Counted from the first letter of the stretch, positions 45,666-53,601 are shown. The stretch is 64,000 nucleotides of DNA from Nitrobacter winogradskyi Nb-255 (GCF_000012725.1 NC_007406.1:1082001-1146000), one strand, 5' to 3'. Notes: a model not told the origin generated them from the sequence alone. Numbers and translations: made by a program.

Positions 45666-45963
45666 TACAGCGCCAGTTCCACGTCTTTTTCAGTTGCGTC
45701 AAGCGATATGAGAAGCCACGATTGCGGTGCGAGGCCACCGCTGGGCTTATTTGATCTGGATCAGCATCCCGGCGAGCAAGCTCCGTAGTTTGCGTAGAAC
45801 CTTTCCGTCAGATGATGGAGTCAGAAGCGGGGATTTTCCAGATCTTGATCTGACGCGTGATCTTCACGCGAACCGGTCATCCGATCTCGTTTCAGGTTCG
45901 GGGATACGCTTTGTTCGAAAATGCCAGAACATCAAAGGGGGCAGGAAATAAGGGAGCGTTGCG
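45666..45963. repeat. Intergenic repeat, family B
   Basis: No gene. ATGGAGTCAGAAGCGGGGATTTTCC at about 45815 and TCTGACGCGTGATCTTCACGCGAACCGGTCA at about 45848 match the copies at 37211 and 48838. TTGATCTGGATCAG at 45751 is a one-off FixK-type dyad, 200 bases from the next gene. Confidence 0.65.
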
Positions 45964-46185
45964 ATGGCAGAGATCATCAAGGATCATGACGGGACTTGCG
46001 CGCGGTGTGGATCACGATTGATCTATCTTGAGTGGGATGAGCGTTTCGATCCGCATCAGGTGCAGCAGCTTTGGAAGTGCCTTGAATGCAGGAATGAGTT
46101 CGTCACATTCCGTTCGTCTGAAGGAAGAAGCCCAACCGGCGCTGAAATCATCGAGCCCTTCTTTACGAATCTCGTGGTCGAATAG
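45964..46185 (+). CDS. Zinc-ribbon-like small protein
   Basis: 73 residues with two cysteine pairs, CARCG (residues 12-15) and CLEC (39-42), 23 residues apart: a zinc ribbon or rubredoxin-like knuckle. The rest is acidic, ending FFTNLVVE. GGGAGC precedes the ATG. Function unknown. It lies among FixK-linked stress genes. Confidence 0.75.
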   Translation: MAEIIKDHDGTCARCGSRLIYLEWDERFDPHQVQQLWKCLECRNEFVTFRSSEGRSPTGAEIIEPFFTNLVVE

Positions 46186-46326
46186 GTGAGCATGACGGCG
46201 GCAAGCCATCATGATGAGATGGTCCCCGGCCGTAAGCCTCATAGACTTCGGCAATCTGGGAAGAAATCCTCGGAGAGAATCATCGGCAGTAAGAGCATGC
46301 ACGATGTTCCTGCTGGGTCGCGCGGA

Positions 46327-46476
46327 TCACTCCAGGGACTTAAGGAATTTGATGAAGTCGTTGATCTGATCGGCTTCGAACTGGAACTGCGGCATGCTGG
46401 GATGCCCGGTCATGGTTCCTTCGGCGAGGGACTCCTCAAGCTCCTCGACAGGATAGCGCATCACCAGCAATGACGA
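46327..46476 (-). pseudogene. Cytochrome c C-terminal fragment
   Basis: On the minus strand MRYPVEELEESLAEGTMTGH and PSMPQFQFEADQINDFIKFL (46461 down to the TGA at 46327) match the distal half of a small class I cytochrome c, with Met in GHPSMPQF the likely axial heme ligand. No CxxCH heme site is found upstream on this strand, so the N-terminal half is lost. Confidence 0.78.
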
Positions 46477-46551
46477 GTTTGCGATGCGCATCGTTTATTT
46501 CCGATGAAATGAAGGTGCCGGCTCTTTCTAACAAAGCGCTGCCGGATCTCG

Positions 46552-46565
46552 TTGACTTAGGTCAA
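46552..46565 (+). promoter_or_regulatory. FixK-type box, distal of two
   Basis: TTGACTTAGGTCAA, a perfect TTGA-N6-TCAA dyad. Centre 116 bases before the stress-protein ATG at 46675; 62 bases (six helical turns) from the second box at 46614. Confidence 0.75.
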
Positions 46566-46613
46566 GGCGTCCACGCCCGCGATGAAATCCGTACCGCGAA
46601 GCTTGTTTGAATC

Positions 46614-46627
46614 TTGATTTGGATCAA
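46614..46627 (+). promoter_or_regulatory. FixK-type box, proximal of two
   Basis: TTGATTTGGATCAA matches TTGAT-N4-ATCAA exactly. Centre 54 bases before the ATG at 46675. If used at -41.5, the leader would be only about 13 bases, so the distal box may be the activator and this one a second contact or a repressor site. Confidence 0.75.
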
Positions 46628-46674
46628 TCGGCCGATGCATGAACATGAGAGACTCTCGCAGAGGAGGGGCTGAT

Positions 46675-47499
46675 ATGTCCTATGCAACACTGATGGTTTG
46701 GGTCAATGTCGATCACGTCTCCAAGAAGTTTGTCGGCGTCGCGGCGAGTCTGGCGGATAAGTTCGACGCCAGATTACTCGGCTTGTCGGCTGTCGCGATT
46801 TTCCCACCGTTTGCCGCGCCTGGCATCGTGACTGTCGCGAATGCGGCTGAATTTGATATTGAGAATATGAAAGAAAGCCTCATCGATGCCGGTAGCATCG
46901 TTCAGGCCGCGGCCGGAAGCGCCCGCCAGGTTGAATGGCGATCAGCCATCGCATTTCCCACGGAGACATTGATCGGTGAAGCACGCTGTGCTGATCTGAT
47001 CGTGGTCGAAGGCGACAAGCTGTCGGGAGATAAGTATCGAAACCTCGATGTCGGTTCTGCAATTCTAGGAGCTGGCCGTCCTTTCCTTGTGGTGCCTGCG
47101 GTGGTGGAATCTCTTGCCGCCGAGCATGTCATGATCGGATGGAAGGATACGCGGGAGGCGCGGCGGGCGGTACAGGATGCGTTGCCGTTTCTTCACGAGG
47201 CGAAGCGCGTAACTGTCATGGAAATATGCAGGAAGGAGGAGATGGAGACCGCGCGCAATCGTGTCGATGACGTCGTTCGTTATCTCGCGCAGCACAGGAT
47301 CAAGGCGGAGTCACGGGTCGAAATACAGACTTCTCGCGGCTCTGCCGCGGAGCAGCTCATCGGATGGGCGCGTGGTGACGGGGTTGATCTTCTGGTCACC
47401 GGAGCCTATGGCCATAGCCGTCTCAATGAATGGATGTTCGGTGGCATGACACGCGATCTGCTCAACACGAGCCCGATCTGCTGTCTGATGTCTCATTGA
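46675..47499 (+). CDS. Universal stress protein, tandem UspA domains
   Basis: 274 residues from ATG 46675, with GAGGAGGGG upstream. N-terminal UspA domain (MSYATLMVWVNVDHVSKKFV), second domain with VMIGWKDTREARRAVQDALPFL and the ATP loop LLVTGAYGHSRLNEWMFGGMTRDLL. Two FixK-type boxes stand upstream, so expression at low oxygen is likely. Homologous in layout to the protein at 38814. A family C palindrome follows. Confidence 0.92.
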   Translation: MSYATLMVWVNVDHVSKKFVGVAASLADKFDARLLGLSAVAIFPPFAAPGIVTVANAAEFDIENMKESLIDAGSIVQAAAGSARQVEWRSAIAFPTETLIGEARCADLIVVEGDKLSGDKYRNLDVGSAILGAGRPFLVVPAVVESLAAEHVMIGWKDTREARRAVQDALPFLHEAKRVTVMEICRKEEMETARNRVDDVVRYLAQHRIKAESRVEIQTSRGSAAEQLIGWARGDGVDLLVTGAYGHSRLNEWMFGGMTRDLLNTSPICCLMSH

Positions 47500-47621
47500 C
47501 GCAACGAAGTGCCGGACCTGCATCCGTTATGACGGAAGTTCTTTGATCCGCATCGCCTCTGTATTCTCAACAGAAAAAGCAGACGGATGCTTCCGAGGAG
47601 CAGGTCGGCGCGGCGAATACC

Positions 47622-47657
47622 GGACATGGTCCGATCAAGTTGAATCGGACCATGTCC
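47622..47657. repeat. Palindrome, family C (partial copy)
   Basis: GGACATGGTCCGATCAAGTT / GAATCGGACCATGTCC is a near-perfect inverted repeat shared with the ends of the repeats at 31254 and 40724. Placed between convergent usp and fixK genes, it could also act as a bidirectional terminator. Confidence 0.7.
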
Positions 47658-47720
47658 CAGTCGTATTTTTTGAGAGTTGTTTTCTGGCCGCATTTCTTGC
47701 GGCGAGCCGGGCAGATAACC

Positions 47721-48416
47721 TCATGCCTCCATCGCGGACAGTCGAGCTCGGTTGCGCAGTGCGATCTGGCGCGCACTCGAGAACATCAGGATGCCCTGGT
47801 CGTTGAGGTAGGATAGCGCCCGAGAGACGGTCTCGAGCGTCAGGCCCAGGTAATCTCCAATGTCGCGGCGACACATCGGGAGCGCCATCATGCCTGCCTT
47901 GGCGAGCCGGCGATCCATCTCCAGCAGGAAAGTCGCGACGCGCTCCATCGCGGTCTTGCGGCCAAGAAGCAACATGTGATCTTCGGCGTGTCGAAGCTCG
48001 ATCGCTGTCATCGTCCAGAGAAGTCGGGCAACATGGACGTTCGATGTTGCGGCTTTTTCGATGCTGCGACGGGGCACCAGGCGAACGGCGGTGTCCACAA
48101 TTGCCTCGGCGGTGAGCCGGTGCTCAGGGCCGGGGTCGAGGCCGAGGATGTCGCCGGGCAGGTGAAATGCACCGATCTGCCGCCGTCCGTCGCTCAGGAG
48201 TTTATAGGTGCGGACCGCGCCCCGGCTGATCTGGTAGAGATATTCGGAAGGTTCGCCCTCACCGTAGATTTCTTCATCCTTCTTGTAGGAAAACTCGGTT
48301 GCAATCACGCCAGAGCAACGGGCGATCGCGCTGAACGGATCAACCGGTTCAGCCGCAGTGGCGTGCGGAATGTCGAGAATCCTGGCGGCCGGAGCGGAGA
48401 TCGTCTGGGTGTGCAT
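47721..48416 (-). CDS. fixK: FixK-type Crp/Fnr family regulator
   Basis: 231 residues. A cNMP-like beta barrel (EIYGEGEPSEYLYQISRGAVRTYKLLSDGRRQIGAF) lies before the dimer helix and a C-terminal helix-turn-helix CRRDIGDYLGLTLETVSRAL, whose E..SR contacts read TTGA. No N-terminal cysteine cluster, so not an FNR iron-sulfur sensor. Cys182 at the helix-turn-helix corresponds to the redox-sensitive Cys183 I recall for Bradyrhizobium FixK2. Probably induced by FixJ and acting on the boxes listed here. Confidence 0.92.
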   Translation of the reverse strand: MHTQTISAPAARILDIPHATAAEPVDPFSAIARCSGVIATEFSYKKDEEIYGEGEPSEYLYQISRGAVRTYKLLSDGRRQIGAFHLPGDILGLDPGPEHRLTAEAIVDTAVRLVPRRSIEKAATSNVHVARLLWTMTAIELRHAEDHMLLLGRKTAMERVATFLLEMDRRLAKAGMMALPMCRRDIGDYLGLTLETVSRALSYLNDQGILMFSSARQIALRNRARLSAMEA

Positions 48417-48485
48417 GTCGCCATCTCTCGATGCGGATGGCTTCGTGTACCAAATGCGGGCGCGCAGGCGTATTTCGGTCGATAT

Positions 48486-48507
48486 CCTAAGGGCAGCCTC
48501 CTAAGGG
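48486..48507 (-). promoter_or_regulatory. CCTAAGGG direct repeat before fixK
   Basis: CCTAAGGG at 48486-48493 and 48500-48507, 14-base period, 70-91 bases before the fixK start on the minus strand. A candidate regulator-binding site; no match to a FixJ site I know well. Confidence 0.4.
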
Positions 48508-48715
48508 GTCTTACGGAGGTGAATGTTCGAGGACGCCGGCGAGCGGTGGCGCTTTGCGGGCCCGATCCTCCCGGCAAGCACGGCGCCCCCGTTCATCAAG
48601 CTCGACGAGGCATTCCGGGGCGGTTGGCATGTCCGTCGTCAATGACGATGCGGCCGTATCGCCATGGCTAGACGAAAGGCGAACCGCATTTCGCAATGCG
48701 GGATTGACCGCCCGG

Positions 48716-48794
48716 CTAGTGGAGTGAACTTGACATTCGCGACCCATTTGGCCGCGCGTCGCGGATGCGAATGTCAAATTCAGAACTCCGCTAG
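48716..48794. repeat. MITE-like element 1
   Basis: 79 bases with imperfect 25-base inverted ends: CTAGTGGAGTGAACTTGACA at the left, and CGAATGTCAAATTCAGAACT then CCGCTAG at the right. No coding capacity. CTAG at both edges suggests insertion at CTAG. Confidence 0.65.
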
Positions 48795-48806
48795 CAGCTT
48801 ATATTG

Positions 48807-48985
48807 CTAGTGGTCCTTCGGTTCTAGAGCCTTTTCGCTTCTGATGTAATCAGAAGCGAGGCTCTATATTGTTGTTTTGACGCGTATTCTTCACGCGAAC
48901 CGGTATCCACTTCGCTTGAAAACGCTCTATCATTCGCGAAGAAGGCACGCTGAAACGGATGCGAATGTTAGAATCCGGCCACTAG
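48807..48985. repeat. MITE-like element 2 with nested family B repeat
   Basis: Begins CTAGTGGTCCTTCGG and ends GGATGCGAATGTTAGAATCC then GGCCACTAG, the same right-end words as element 1. Inside lies a family B repeat (48837-48932: CGCTTCTGATGTAATCAGAAGCG and TTCACGCGAACCGGTATCC). The last four bases are the stop region of the following minus-strand gene. Confidence 0.65.
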
Positions 48986-49398
48986 GGACAGGGGCAGCCA
49001 TGGTCCTCTTTGAGCTTCTCAGCAGCTTGAGCCGGAACGATCGAGCCGCTGGCTATGGTCAGCTCAGGTTGCGTGGCTGTCCTCTCGTTGAAGGGGCAAG
49101 AACCGACCGAACCGATCGTTGAATCGGAAAAATAGGTCAGTGTCTGGTAAACCCAGGGGCCATTACCGGTGCCGAACGGCGACCACGTCCAATAGGACCA
49201 TCCAAAAAGCATCCCGTTGCAGCACCCCTCGTAGCTGCGACGAAAGGGAGACCAACTGAACCGGGTGCGCCAGGGCAGGAAATCATAATGATACTTTGTT
49301 TCAGTTTTCGTTTTCCTACAGGGATAAGGAACAACACCCCATTTCCAACATACGCCCCAATACCTCGTCGTGACGGTCTCTCGTGTTCCGCAAGTCAT
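48982..49398 (-). CDS. Cys- and aromatic-rich small protein of unknown function
   Basis: 138 residues preceded by a strong AGGAGG. Very rich in Trp, Tyr, Phe, Thr and Cys: MTCGTRETVTTRYWGVCWKW, then PYPCRKTKTETKYHY, WRTRFSWSPFRRSYEGCCNG and FGWSYWTWSPFGTGNGPW. It ends in CPCP. Seven to nine cysteines without a regular zinc or heme pattern. No signal peptide or membrane helix. No family recognised; a metal-binding or disulfide-bonded protein is possible. Confidence 0.6.
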   Translation of the reverse strand: MTCGTRETVTTRYWGVCWKWGVVPYPCRKTKTETKYHYDFLPWRTRFSWSPFRRSYEGCCNGMLFGWSYWTWSPFGTGNGPWVYQTLTYFSDSTIGSVGSCPFNERTATQPELTIASGSIVPAQAAEKLKEDHGCPCP

Positions 49399-49776
49399 GG
49401 TCCATTCCTCCTGCTCTGGGATGAGACCTCGTGGTCCCCATGACCTGCAGGATGAACCTTACCGTGGATCCGAACCGTGATCTTAATCACATGGCGTCGG
49501 AGGGTACGCGCGCCGAACGGATTTAATGCACGTCCGTTGGACTCCATCGCTTATGAGAAGCCGCAGGAATACGCGCTCGCATTCATGCTATGGCCGAGTC
49601 CTTCACGATCAACACAGCGTTCAATGCGCCCGCTACAAGGCGCATCGCGTGCATGTCTTGCATCTTTAGCGAAGAATGACGCGTGAAAGATGAAAAAAGG
49701 CGCGGCAGCTCGGTCGGAACGCATGCCGAAGGCGCGGGTTATCTCCCCACACGACGAAGGAAAGGGAGAAGCGATT
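49399..49776. other. Intergenic stretch with Crp/Fnr-like palindrome
   Basis: No gene supported. GTGATCTTAATCAC at 49477-49490 is a perfect GTGAT-N4-ATCAC dyad, 85 bases before the Cys-rich gene's start. It resembles a CRP/FNR-family site. AAGGGAG at 49761 serves the next gene. Confidence 0.5.
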
Positions 49777-49956
49777 ATGTCAGATGCTACCGGGGTTAAC
49801 AATATTTCAGGTGGATCGCTCGACGAGGAAGCGAAGAAGAAAACCGGTAAGACGATGGAGGAACTCACCGACGAGAAGCGGAAGGAACTCGACAAGAAGG
49901 TTGAACAGGGCGGTGATGAGAACATCAAAATCCGCACAAACCAGATTCTGCCTTGA
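49777..49956 (+). CDS. Small charged protein of unknown function
   Basis: 59 residues: MSDATGVNNISGGSLDEEAK then KKTGKTMEELTDEKRKELDK. Almost half its residues are Lys, Glu or Asp, and it lacks aromatics and Cys. AAAGGGAG stands well placed before ATG 49777, which I prefer to an upstream ATG at 49690. A strong hairpin follows at 49979. Could be a stress-related hydrophilin; unassigned. Confidence 0.65.
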   Translation: MSDATGVNNISGGSLDEEAKKKTGKTMEELTDEKRKELDKKVEQGGDENIKIRTNQILP

Positions 49957-49978
49957 ACCGTCGCGCGAGCGACCGATA

Positions 49979-50002
49979 CGCCAGCCCTGAAACGGGCTGG
50001 CG
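49979..50002 (+). terminator. Strong GC hairpin after the small charged protein gene
   Basis: CGCCAGCCC-tgaaac-GGGCTGGCG, perfect 9-bp stem, 22 bases past the stop. No T-run, so it may work with Rho. Confidence 0.55.
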
Positions 50003-50040
50003 CCCGTGCTCGCTCGATGGCCGAGCTTTAAAACAAACGG

Positions 50041-50424
50041 TCAGTCCCCGGAGCGCTTCGCGAGTGCCTTGGATAAAAGGGTTTTCATCTGGTTCGGGGC
50101 GCGTGTGAAGGGCAGGAAGAATCCCAGCCAGAAGAAAGACAGACCAAACAACACGCTCAGGTTCGCGATATCCGACGGGCTCGATGCTCTCAACTGGATG
50201 TAGGCAAACGTAAAGTAAAAGCAGAACAGGATGCCCACGCTTAGAATGAGAAACCTCTTGGGGCGTGGCCTGACGAGCCTGCCGACAAGCTGCCCCGCCT
50301 GATATCCCGCCATGACTCCCACAGGCGCTATCAGTCGAAATGCAGTGAGCTCCGGAGGAACGGAAAATCCGTAGCTCAAAACAAGGCCGGCAAGGCCAAA
50401 GATACCAGTCAGCATTAAGTTCAT
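50041..50424 (-). CDS. Four-helix membrane protein of unknown function
   Basis: 127 residues, with helices at MNLMLTGIFGLAGLVLSYGF, FRLIAPVGVMAGYQAGQLV, FLILSVGILFCFYFTFAYI and LSVLFGLSFFWLGFFLPF. The loop between helices 2 and 3 is basic (RLVRPRPKR). No family recognised. AAGAGAAAC before the ATG is a weak ribosome site. Confidence 0.6.
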   Translation of the reverse strand: MNLMLTGIFGLAGLVLSYGFSVPPELTAFRLIAPVGVMAGYQAGQLVGRLVRPRPKRFLILSVGILFCFYFTFAYIQLRASSPSDIANLSVLFGLSFFWLGFFLPFTRAPNQMKTLLSKALAKRSGD

Positions 50425-50750
50425 TGTTTCTCTTATAATTCAGAGTTTCGTACCGGCTGACTGGAGAGCATCGCCGATATCGGCGCGCAGTTTGCATCAT
50501 CGACTAAAGATCAACCCGAGGAAATGCTGCAACTCTCCAACCAGGTGACAGCCTACCATAGGGCGAGAGCCAGTAACAGCGACTACCGGAACCCGTCAGC
50601 CTCCGGGCTCCCCAAAGTCGCTGCCGGGAACGTGAACTTTGGAACCATCAGGCTTGCCGCACATTGACAGGCCGCCCATGCACGGTGCCGGGCGTCCAAA
50701 ACAAACCGGACACAGCCAACCCTTCCTTGGAGAAGCGAAAGGAGAACGCC
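50425..50750. other. Gene-free stretch
   Basis: About 325 bases with no supported gene, no repeat from the families named here, and no clear terminator. AAAGGAG at 50741 serves the next gene. Confidence 0.45.
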
Positions 50751-50951
50751 ATGCCTCATCGGCGCCGTTACAAACAGACCAGGCCTTTTCAGGATCGCCT
50801 CTTTGATTTTCTTGCTGAAGCGCGACAAAAAGCCGAGGAGTCGCCCGACGGTATAGAGCGAGAAAAGATGATCAAGAGAATCGAGAGCGCCAAGACGGCA
50901 GCAAGAATCGATGCGTGGGCGAACTCGCCAAAGATGCAGCGGCCAAAATAA
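50751..50951 (+). CDS. Small basic protein of unknown function
   Basis: 66 residues, MPHRRRYKQTRPFQDRLFDF then LAEARQKAEESPDGIEREKM, ending AWANSPKMQRPK. Helical, strongly charged, Arg/Lys-rich start. AAAGGAGAAC precedes ATG 50751, so I prefer it to the ATG at 50664. No family recognised; similar short proteins occur in this family of bacteria. Confidence 0.62.
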   Translation: MPHRRRYKQTRPFQDRLFDFLAEARQKAEESPDGIEREKMIKRIESAKTAARIDAWANSPKMQRPK

Positions 50952-51280
50952 GCCCGTGAGATCAGGGATCTTCGCCGGAACTGATAGCGACCCGGTGCGC
51001 GCGTGTAAGCGCATATTTGATTGTGGAAGAGGCGGTGGGGTCACTAAGACAATCACTAAGACGGGTGGGGGCCGCTAAGACAAGAGGCCTATTGGATAGC
51101 CCGATCGTGACCCGAAAAGAGCTTCCGACATGGCGTCCGGCTAAATCAACAACACAACCGAGCGCGTATTCCGAAGGCGGAGAGCGGTTATGCGATACGG
51201 AATACGCGCCAGCTCATCACGAGACATTCATTCTGGCTAAGTGTTGCGGCTAGCCGGCTCTCCCCTTAGCCGTATGGCTC
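50952..51280. other. Gene-free stretch
   Basis: About 330 bases, no supported gene. Short direct repeats (CACTAAGACAATCACTAAGAC at about 51041) are present. The end should terminate the minus-strand CsbD-like gene. Confidence 0.45.
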
Positions 51281-51523
51281 CTAATATCCCTGCCAGCGCG
51301 CTGGTCCTTTCGTATCGGGCCACGATTGCGCCTTCTCATACCAGTCATCGACCTGTTTTTTCGCGAAGTCCTCGTGGAAGCCGTAGCGCTCTTTCAGTTT
51401 CCTCTCGAGTTGCTCGCGATTTCCGGAGATCTGCCAGAGGTCGTCGAAAGTGAACTTGCCCCATTGATCTCGGACTCTGTACTTGACCTGATCCCAGTTC
51501 TGTTCAATCCGGTCCCAGTCCAT
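51281..51523 (-). CDS. CsbD-like (YjbJ, UPF0337) stress protein
   Basis: 80 residues: MDWDRIEQNWDQVKYRVRDQ then WGKFTFDDLWQISGNREQLE, the CsbD/YjbJ fold, with an added C-terminal WYEKAQSWPDTKGPARWQGY. AAGGAGGG precedes the ATG. Members are abundant, hydrophilic and induced by general stress; molecular role unknown. Divergent to the gene at 51712. Confidence 0.85.
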   Translation of the reverse strand: MDWDRIEQNWDQVKYRVRDQWGKFTFDDLWQISGNREQLERKLKERYGFHEDFAKKQVDDWYEKAQSWPDTKGPARWQGY

Positions 51524-51711
51524 TGTTCCCTCCTTCTAGGGTTATGGCGCACTGGGAAAATAGATAAGTTCAAAATTTGTTCCGTCGCTACGCAAAGGAC
51601 GAAAGGTCGCACCCTCGGAGCGCGGCAGTGAACCGCAGGAAGAGACGGTTTCCGCACCGGCCGGAGATGCTGTCCCGTGTCGGGCCAGGCTGCATAATGG
51701 AAGGCGTCATC

Positions 51712-52413
51712 ATGGAAAAGAGAGCTGGAAGCGGAACATACAGAACGTCTTTCCCCGATCCTGATTCGACCGAGTTCACGCACGATCCTGAGGAGTACCG
51801 CCCGCCGGATTTTCCGGAGAGGTTGAGAAATCCGATGCGGGTTGATCTGGCGTTGCTGGGGCGGATCGATGCCGCCCGGCAAGCTGATGAACGGCTCGAT
51901 CGGTTTTCCGTCTGGTCACGATGGTACGACTGCCAGGTCGAGGAACTGCGCGGCCGATGGATGGAACTGTTCGACTTCTACAAGATCACAGCGCGCGCTC
52001 CGGAGGATGCCTGGATGCAGCTTGCGACGTCGCTGGCGCGGGATTTCGTTCCGGGCCTGCTGGTGGAGAATGTTTTTCCGACTCAGGATCTGCTCGTTGA
52101 ACAGGCGCGACTTTTCACACTGATCACGGAAGTATCGCAAGCCGTGCTCGCCCGGCGCGGCGAGGAGGAGAGCCGCGACGTGTCGGAGCGAATGGTCCTT
52201 GATCAGGATTTTTTCAACGGGGAGTCGTGGGACAGCGCGATGTTTGGCAAGAAGCCGGACAGTATTGATACGTTCACGGCGAGGTTCTCGCGGGAAAAGG
52301 AGCGTTTCGCCAGATTGCTCATCGAGCAGTATTGGTCGAAGGCGGCCGTCATGTCCTTCTTTGCCGACTCCGGTCTGGAGGTGCCGGAATTCGTTGCGGG
52401 ACTACCGGACTGA
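51712..52413 (+). CDS. Conserved-looking cytoplasmic protein of unknown function
   Basis: 233 residues from ATG 51712 (GGAAGG 7 bases upstream). An N-terminal disordered part with Pro/Asp/Glu precedes helical segments: ARQADERLDRFSVWSRWYDC, VEELRGRWMELFDFYKITA, LLVEQARLFTLITEVSQAVL and FARLLIEQYWSKAAVMSFFA. No signal peptide or membrane segment. No family recognised. Alternative starts at 51697 and 51670 exist. Confidence 0.65.
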   Translation: MEKRAGSGTYRTSFPDPDSTEFTHDPEEYRPPDFPERLRNPMRVDLALLGRIDAARQADERLDRFSVWSRWYDCQVEELRGRWMELFDFYKITARAPEDAWMQLATSLARDFVPGLLVENVFPTQDLLVEQARLFTLITEVSQAVLARRGEEESRDVSERMVLDQDFFNGESWDSAMFGKKPDSIDTFTARFSREKERFARLLIEQYWSKAAVMSFFADSGLEVPEFVAGLPD

Positions 52414-52818
52414 CGTCACGCGTCTGACATCCGGCGGCCCGGCCGTGGGTTAAAGTCAGGACGTTAAAGTCAGGGGAAGGCTGCACACGCCGGGAACGGG
52501 TTAGACAAAACGCGTGCCAATGCGTTGGTGCCGCAGCCTGAAACCGGCAAAATAGGCTACGTCCATCATCCCCGTCGTGGCCGGTTGTCACCCGGCGTGT
52601 GCCACTGACAAGAATCATACGCCTCTTTCGCCGGTTTTTCCATCGTCATGACGGAGACCCCACGAACCATTGATTGGCGGAACCCGAAAGCTGAACGAAT
52701 GCCCGCATCGAATGGATTCGAAACTTGGAGCATTATTCGGCGAACGTCATCCGCCTCGCTGGAAACGCTATATTCATCGACCGCGAATTGGCCGCTGAAC
52801 TTGAAAGCTGTTTCGCTG
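52414..52818. other. Mostly gene-free stretch
   Basis: TTAAAGTCAGG occurs twice near 52450 and 52466. A short plus-strand frame (52725 on: NVIRLAGNAIFIDRELAAEL) looks protein-like but runs into the antisense of the amidase gene, so I left it unassigned. Confidence 0.4.
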
Positions 52819-53601
52819 TCAGCGAATTCCGTTCGATGCTTTTTGCGCGGGCAGGCTGTCGAGCAACGCGTGCAGCGTGGTCAATGTCGATTGATCGGCG
52901 ATCCCGTCGACCTTCGCGGGCCGGAAGTGACGCTGAAAGGCTGTGACCACTTCCATCGTCGCGGTATCGAACTTGCCGGTTGCCTTGATGCCGTAGCCGT
53001 ACCGCGCCAGCGATTGCTGCAGCGCACGGACGTCGTCGCCTTCGCTGCCGGTTTTCAGCACCTCGCCCGCCACGATGGGCGCGGGCCGGATCCAGTGGCC
53101 GACGCCTGAATCCGCCAGCGAATGCCACGGGAATTTTTCGCCGGGGTCTTTCTTGCGCGCAGGCGCAACGTCGGAATGGCCGACAATGCGATGAGCCGGA
53201 ATATCCCGTCGATGAATGATGCCGCGACATAGCGCGATAACGGCGGCGACCTGTCGTAGCGGGAAAGCCGGGTAGCCCCAGTCGTGGCCACGGTTGACGA
53301 TTTCGATTCCGATCGAGCAGGAATTGATGTCTTCCTCGCCCGCCCATGAAGCGACGCCGGCGTGCCAGGCCCGCTTTGACTCCTGAACGCATTGCACAAC
53401 GCGACCGTCCTCAAGCACCACGTAATGTGCCGACACCTCGGTGCCGGACGTACACAGCCGCGCCAGCGCGCCCTCGACGTCGGGCATCCCGGTATAATGC
53501 AGCACGATCATGTCCGGCTGCCGACCTTTGGCGCGGTCGCCGAAATTCAAGGACGGCACCGTGTCGGAGACGAGGGATGAGTCCGGGACGAAAGTCGGCA
53601 T
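52819..53601 (-). CDS. N-acetylmuramoyl-L-alanine amidase with peptidoglycan-binding domain
   Basis: About 260 residues from ATG 53601 (others at 53670 and 53691). The amidase_2 domain has MIVLHYTGM (zinc His), SAHYVVLEDGRVVQCV, GIEIVNRGHDW and GHSDVAPARKKDPGEKFPW with further zinc ligands. The C-terminal PG_binding_1 domain reads VRALQQSLARYGYGIKATGK and VTAFQRHFRP. An AmiD/AmpD-like enzyme that cuts the bond between muramic acid and L-Ala. No convincing signal peptide, so it is probably cytosolic recycling (AmpD-like) unless the start is wrong. Confidence 0.9.
   Translation of the reverse strand: MPTFVPDSSLVSDTVPSLNFGDRAKGRQPDMIVLHYTGMPDVEGALARLCTSGTEVSAHYVVLEDGRVVQCVQESKRAWHAGVASWAGEEDINSCSIGIEIVNRGHDWGYPAFPLRQVAAVIALCRGIIHRRDIPAHRIVGHSDVAPARKKDPGEKFPWHSLADSGVGHWIRPAPIVAGEVLKTGSEGDDVRALQQSLARYGYGIKATGKFDTATMEVVTAFQRHFRPAKVDGIADQSTLTTLHALLDSLPAQKASNGIR

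Noticed and set aside
45751-45764. FixK-type dyad TTGATCTGGATCAG
   Set aside because: One mismatch in the conserved half-site and 200 bases from the next start codon; inside a family B repeat.
48511-48777. 88-residue minus-strand frame between fixK and the Cys-rich gene
   Set aside because: Overlaps a MITE-like element, no ribosome site, no family resemblance.
49041-51060. Possible CRISPR array among short repeats
   Set aside because: The repeats here are few, differ in spacing and are palindromic or partial; no regular repeat-spacer pattern and no cas gene in the window.
52725-52946. 73-residue plus-strand frame beginning MEHYSANVIRLAG
   Set aside because: The first 40 residues look protein-like but the rest is antisense to the amidase gene and there is no start signal.
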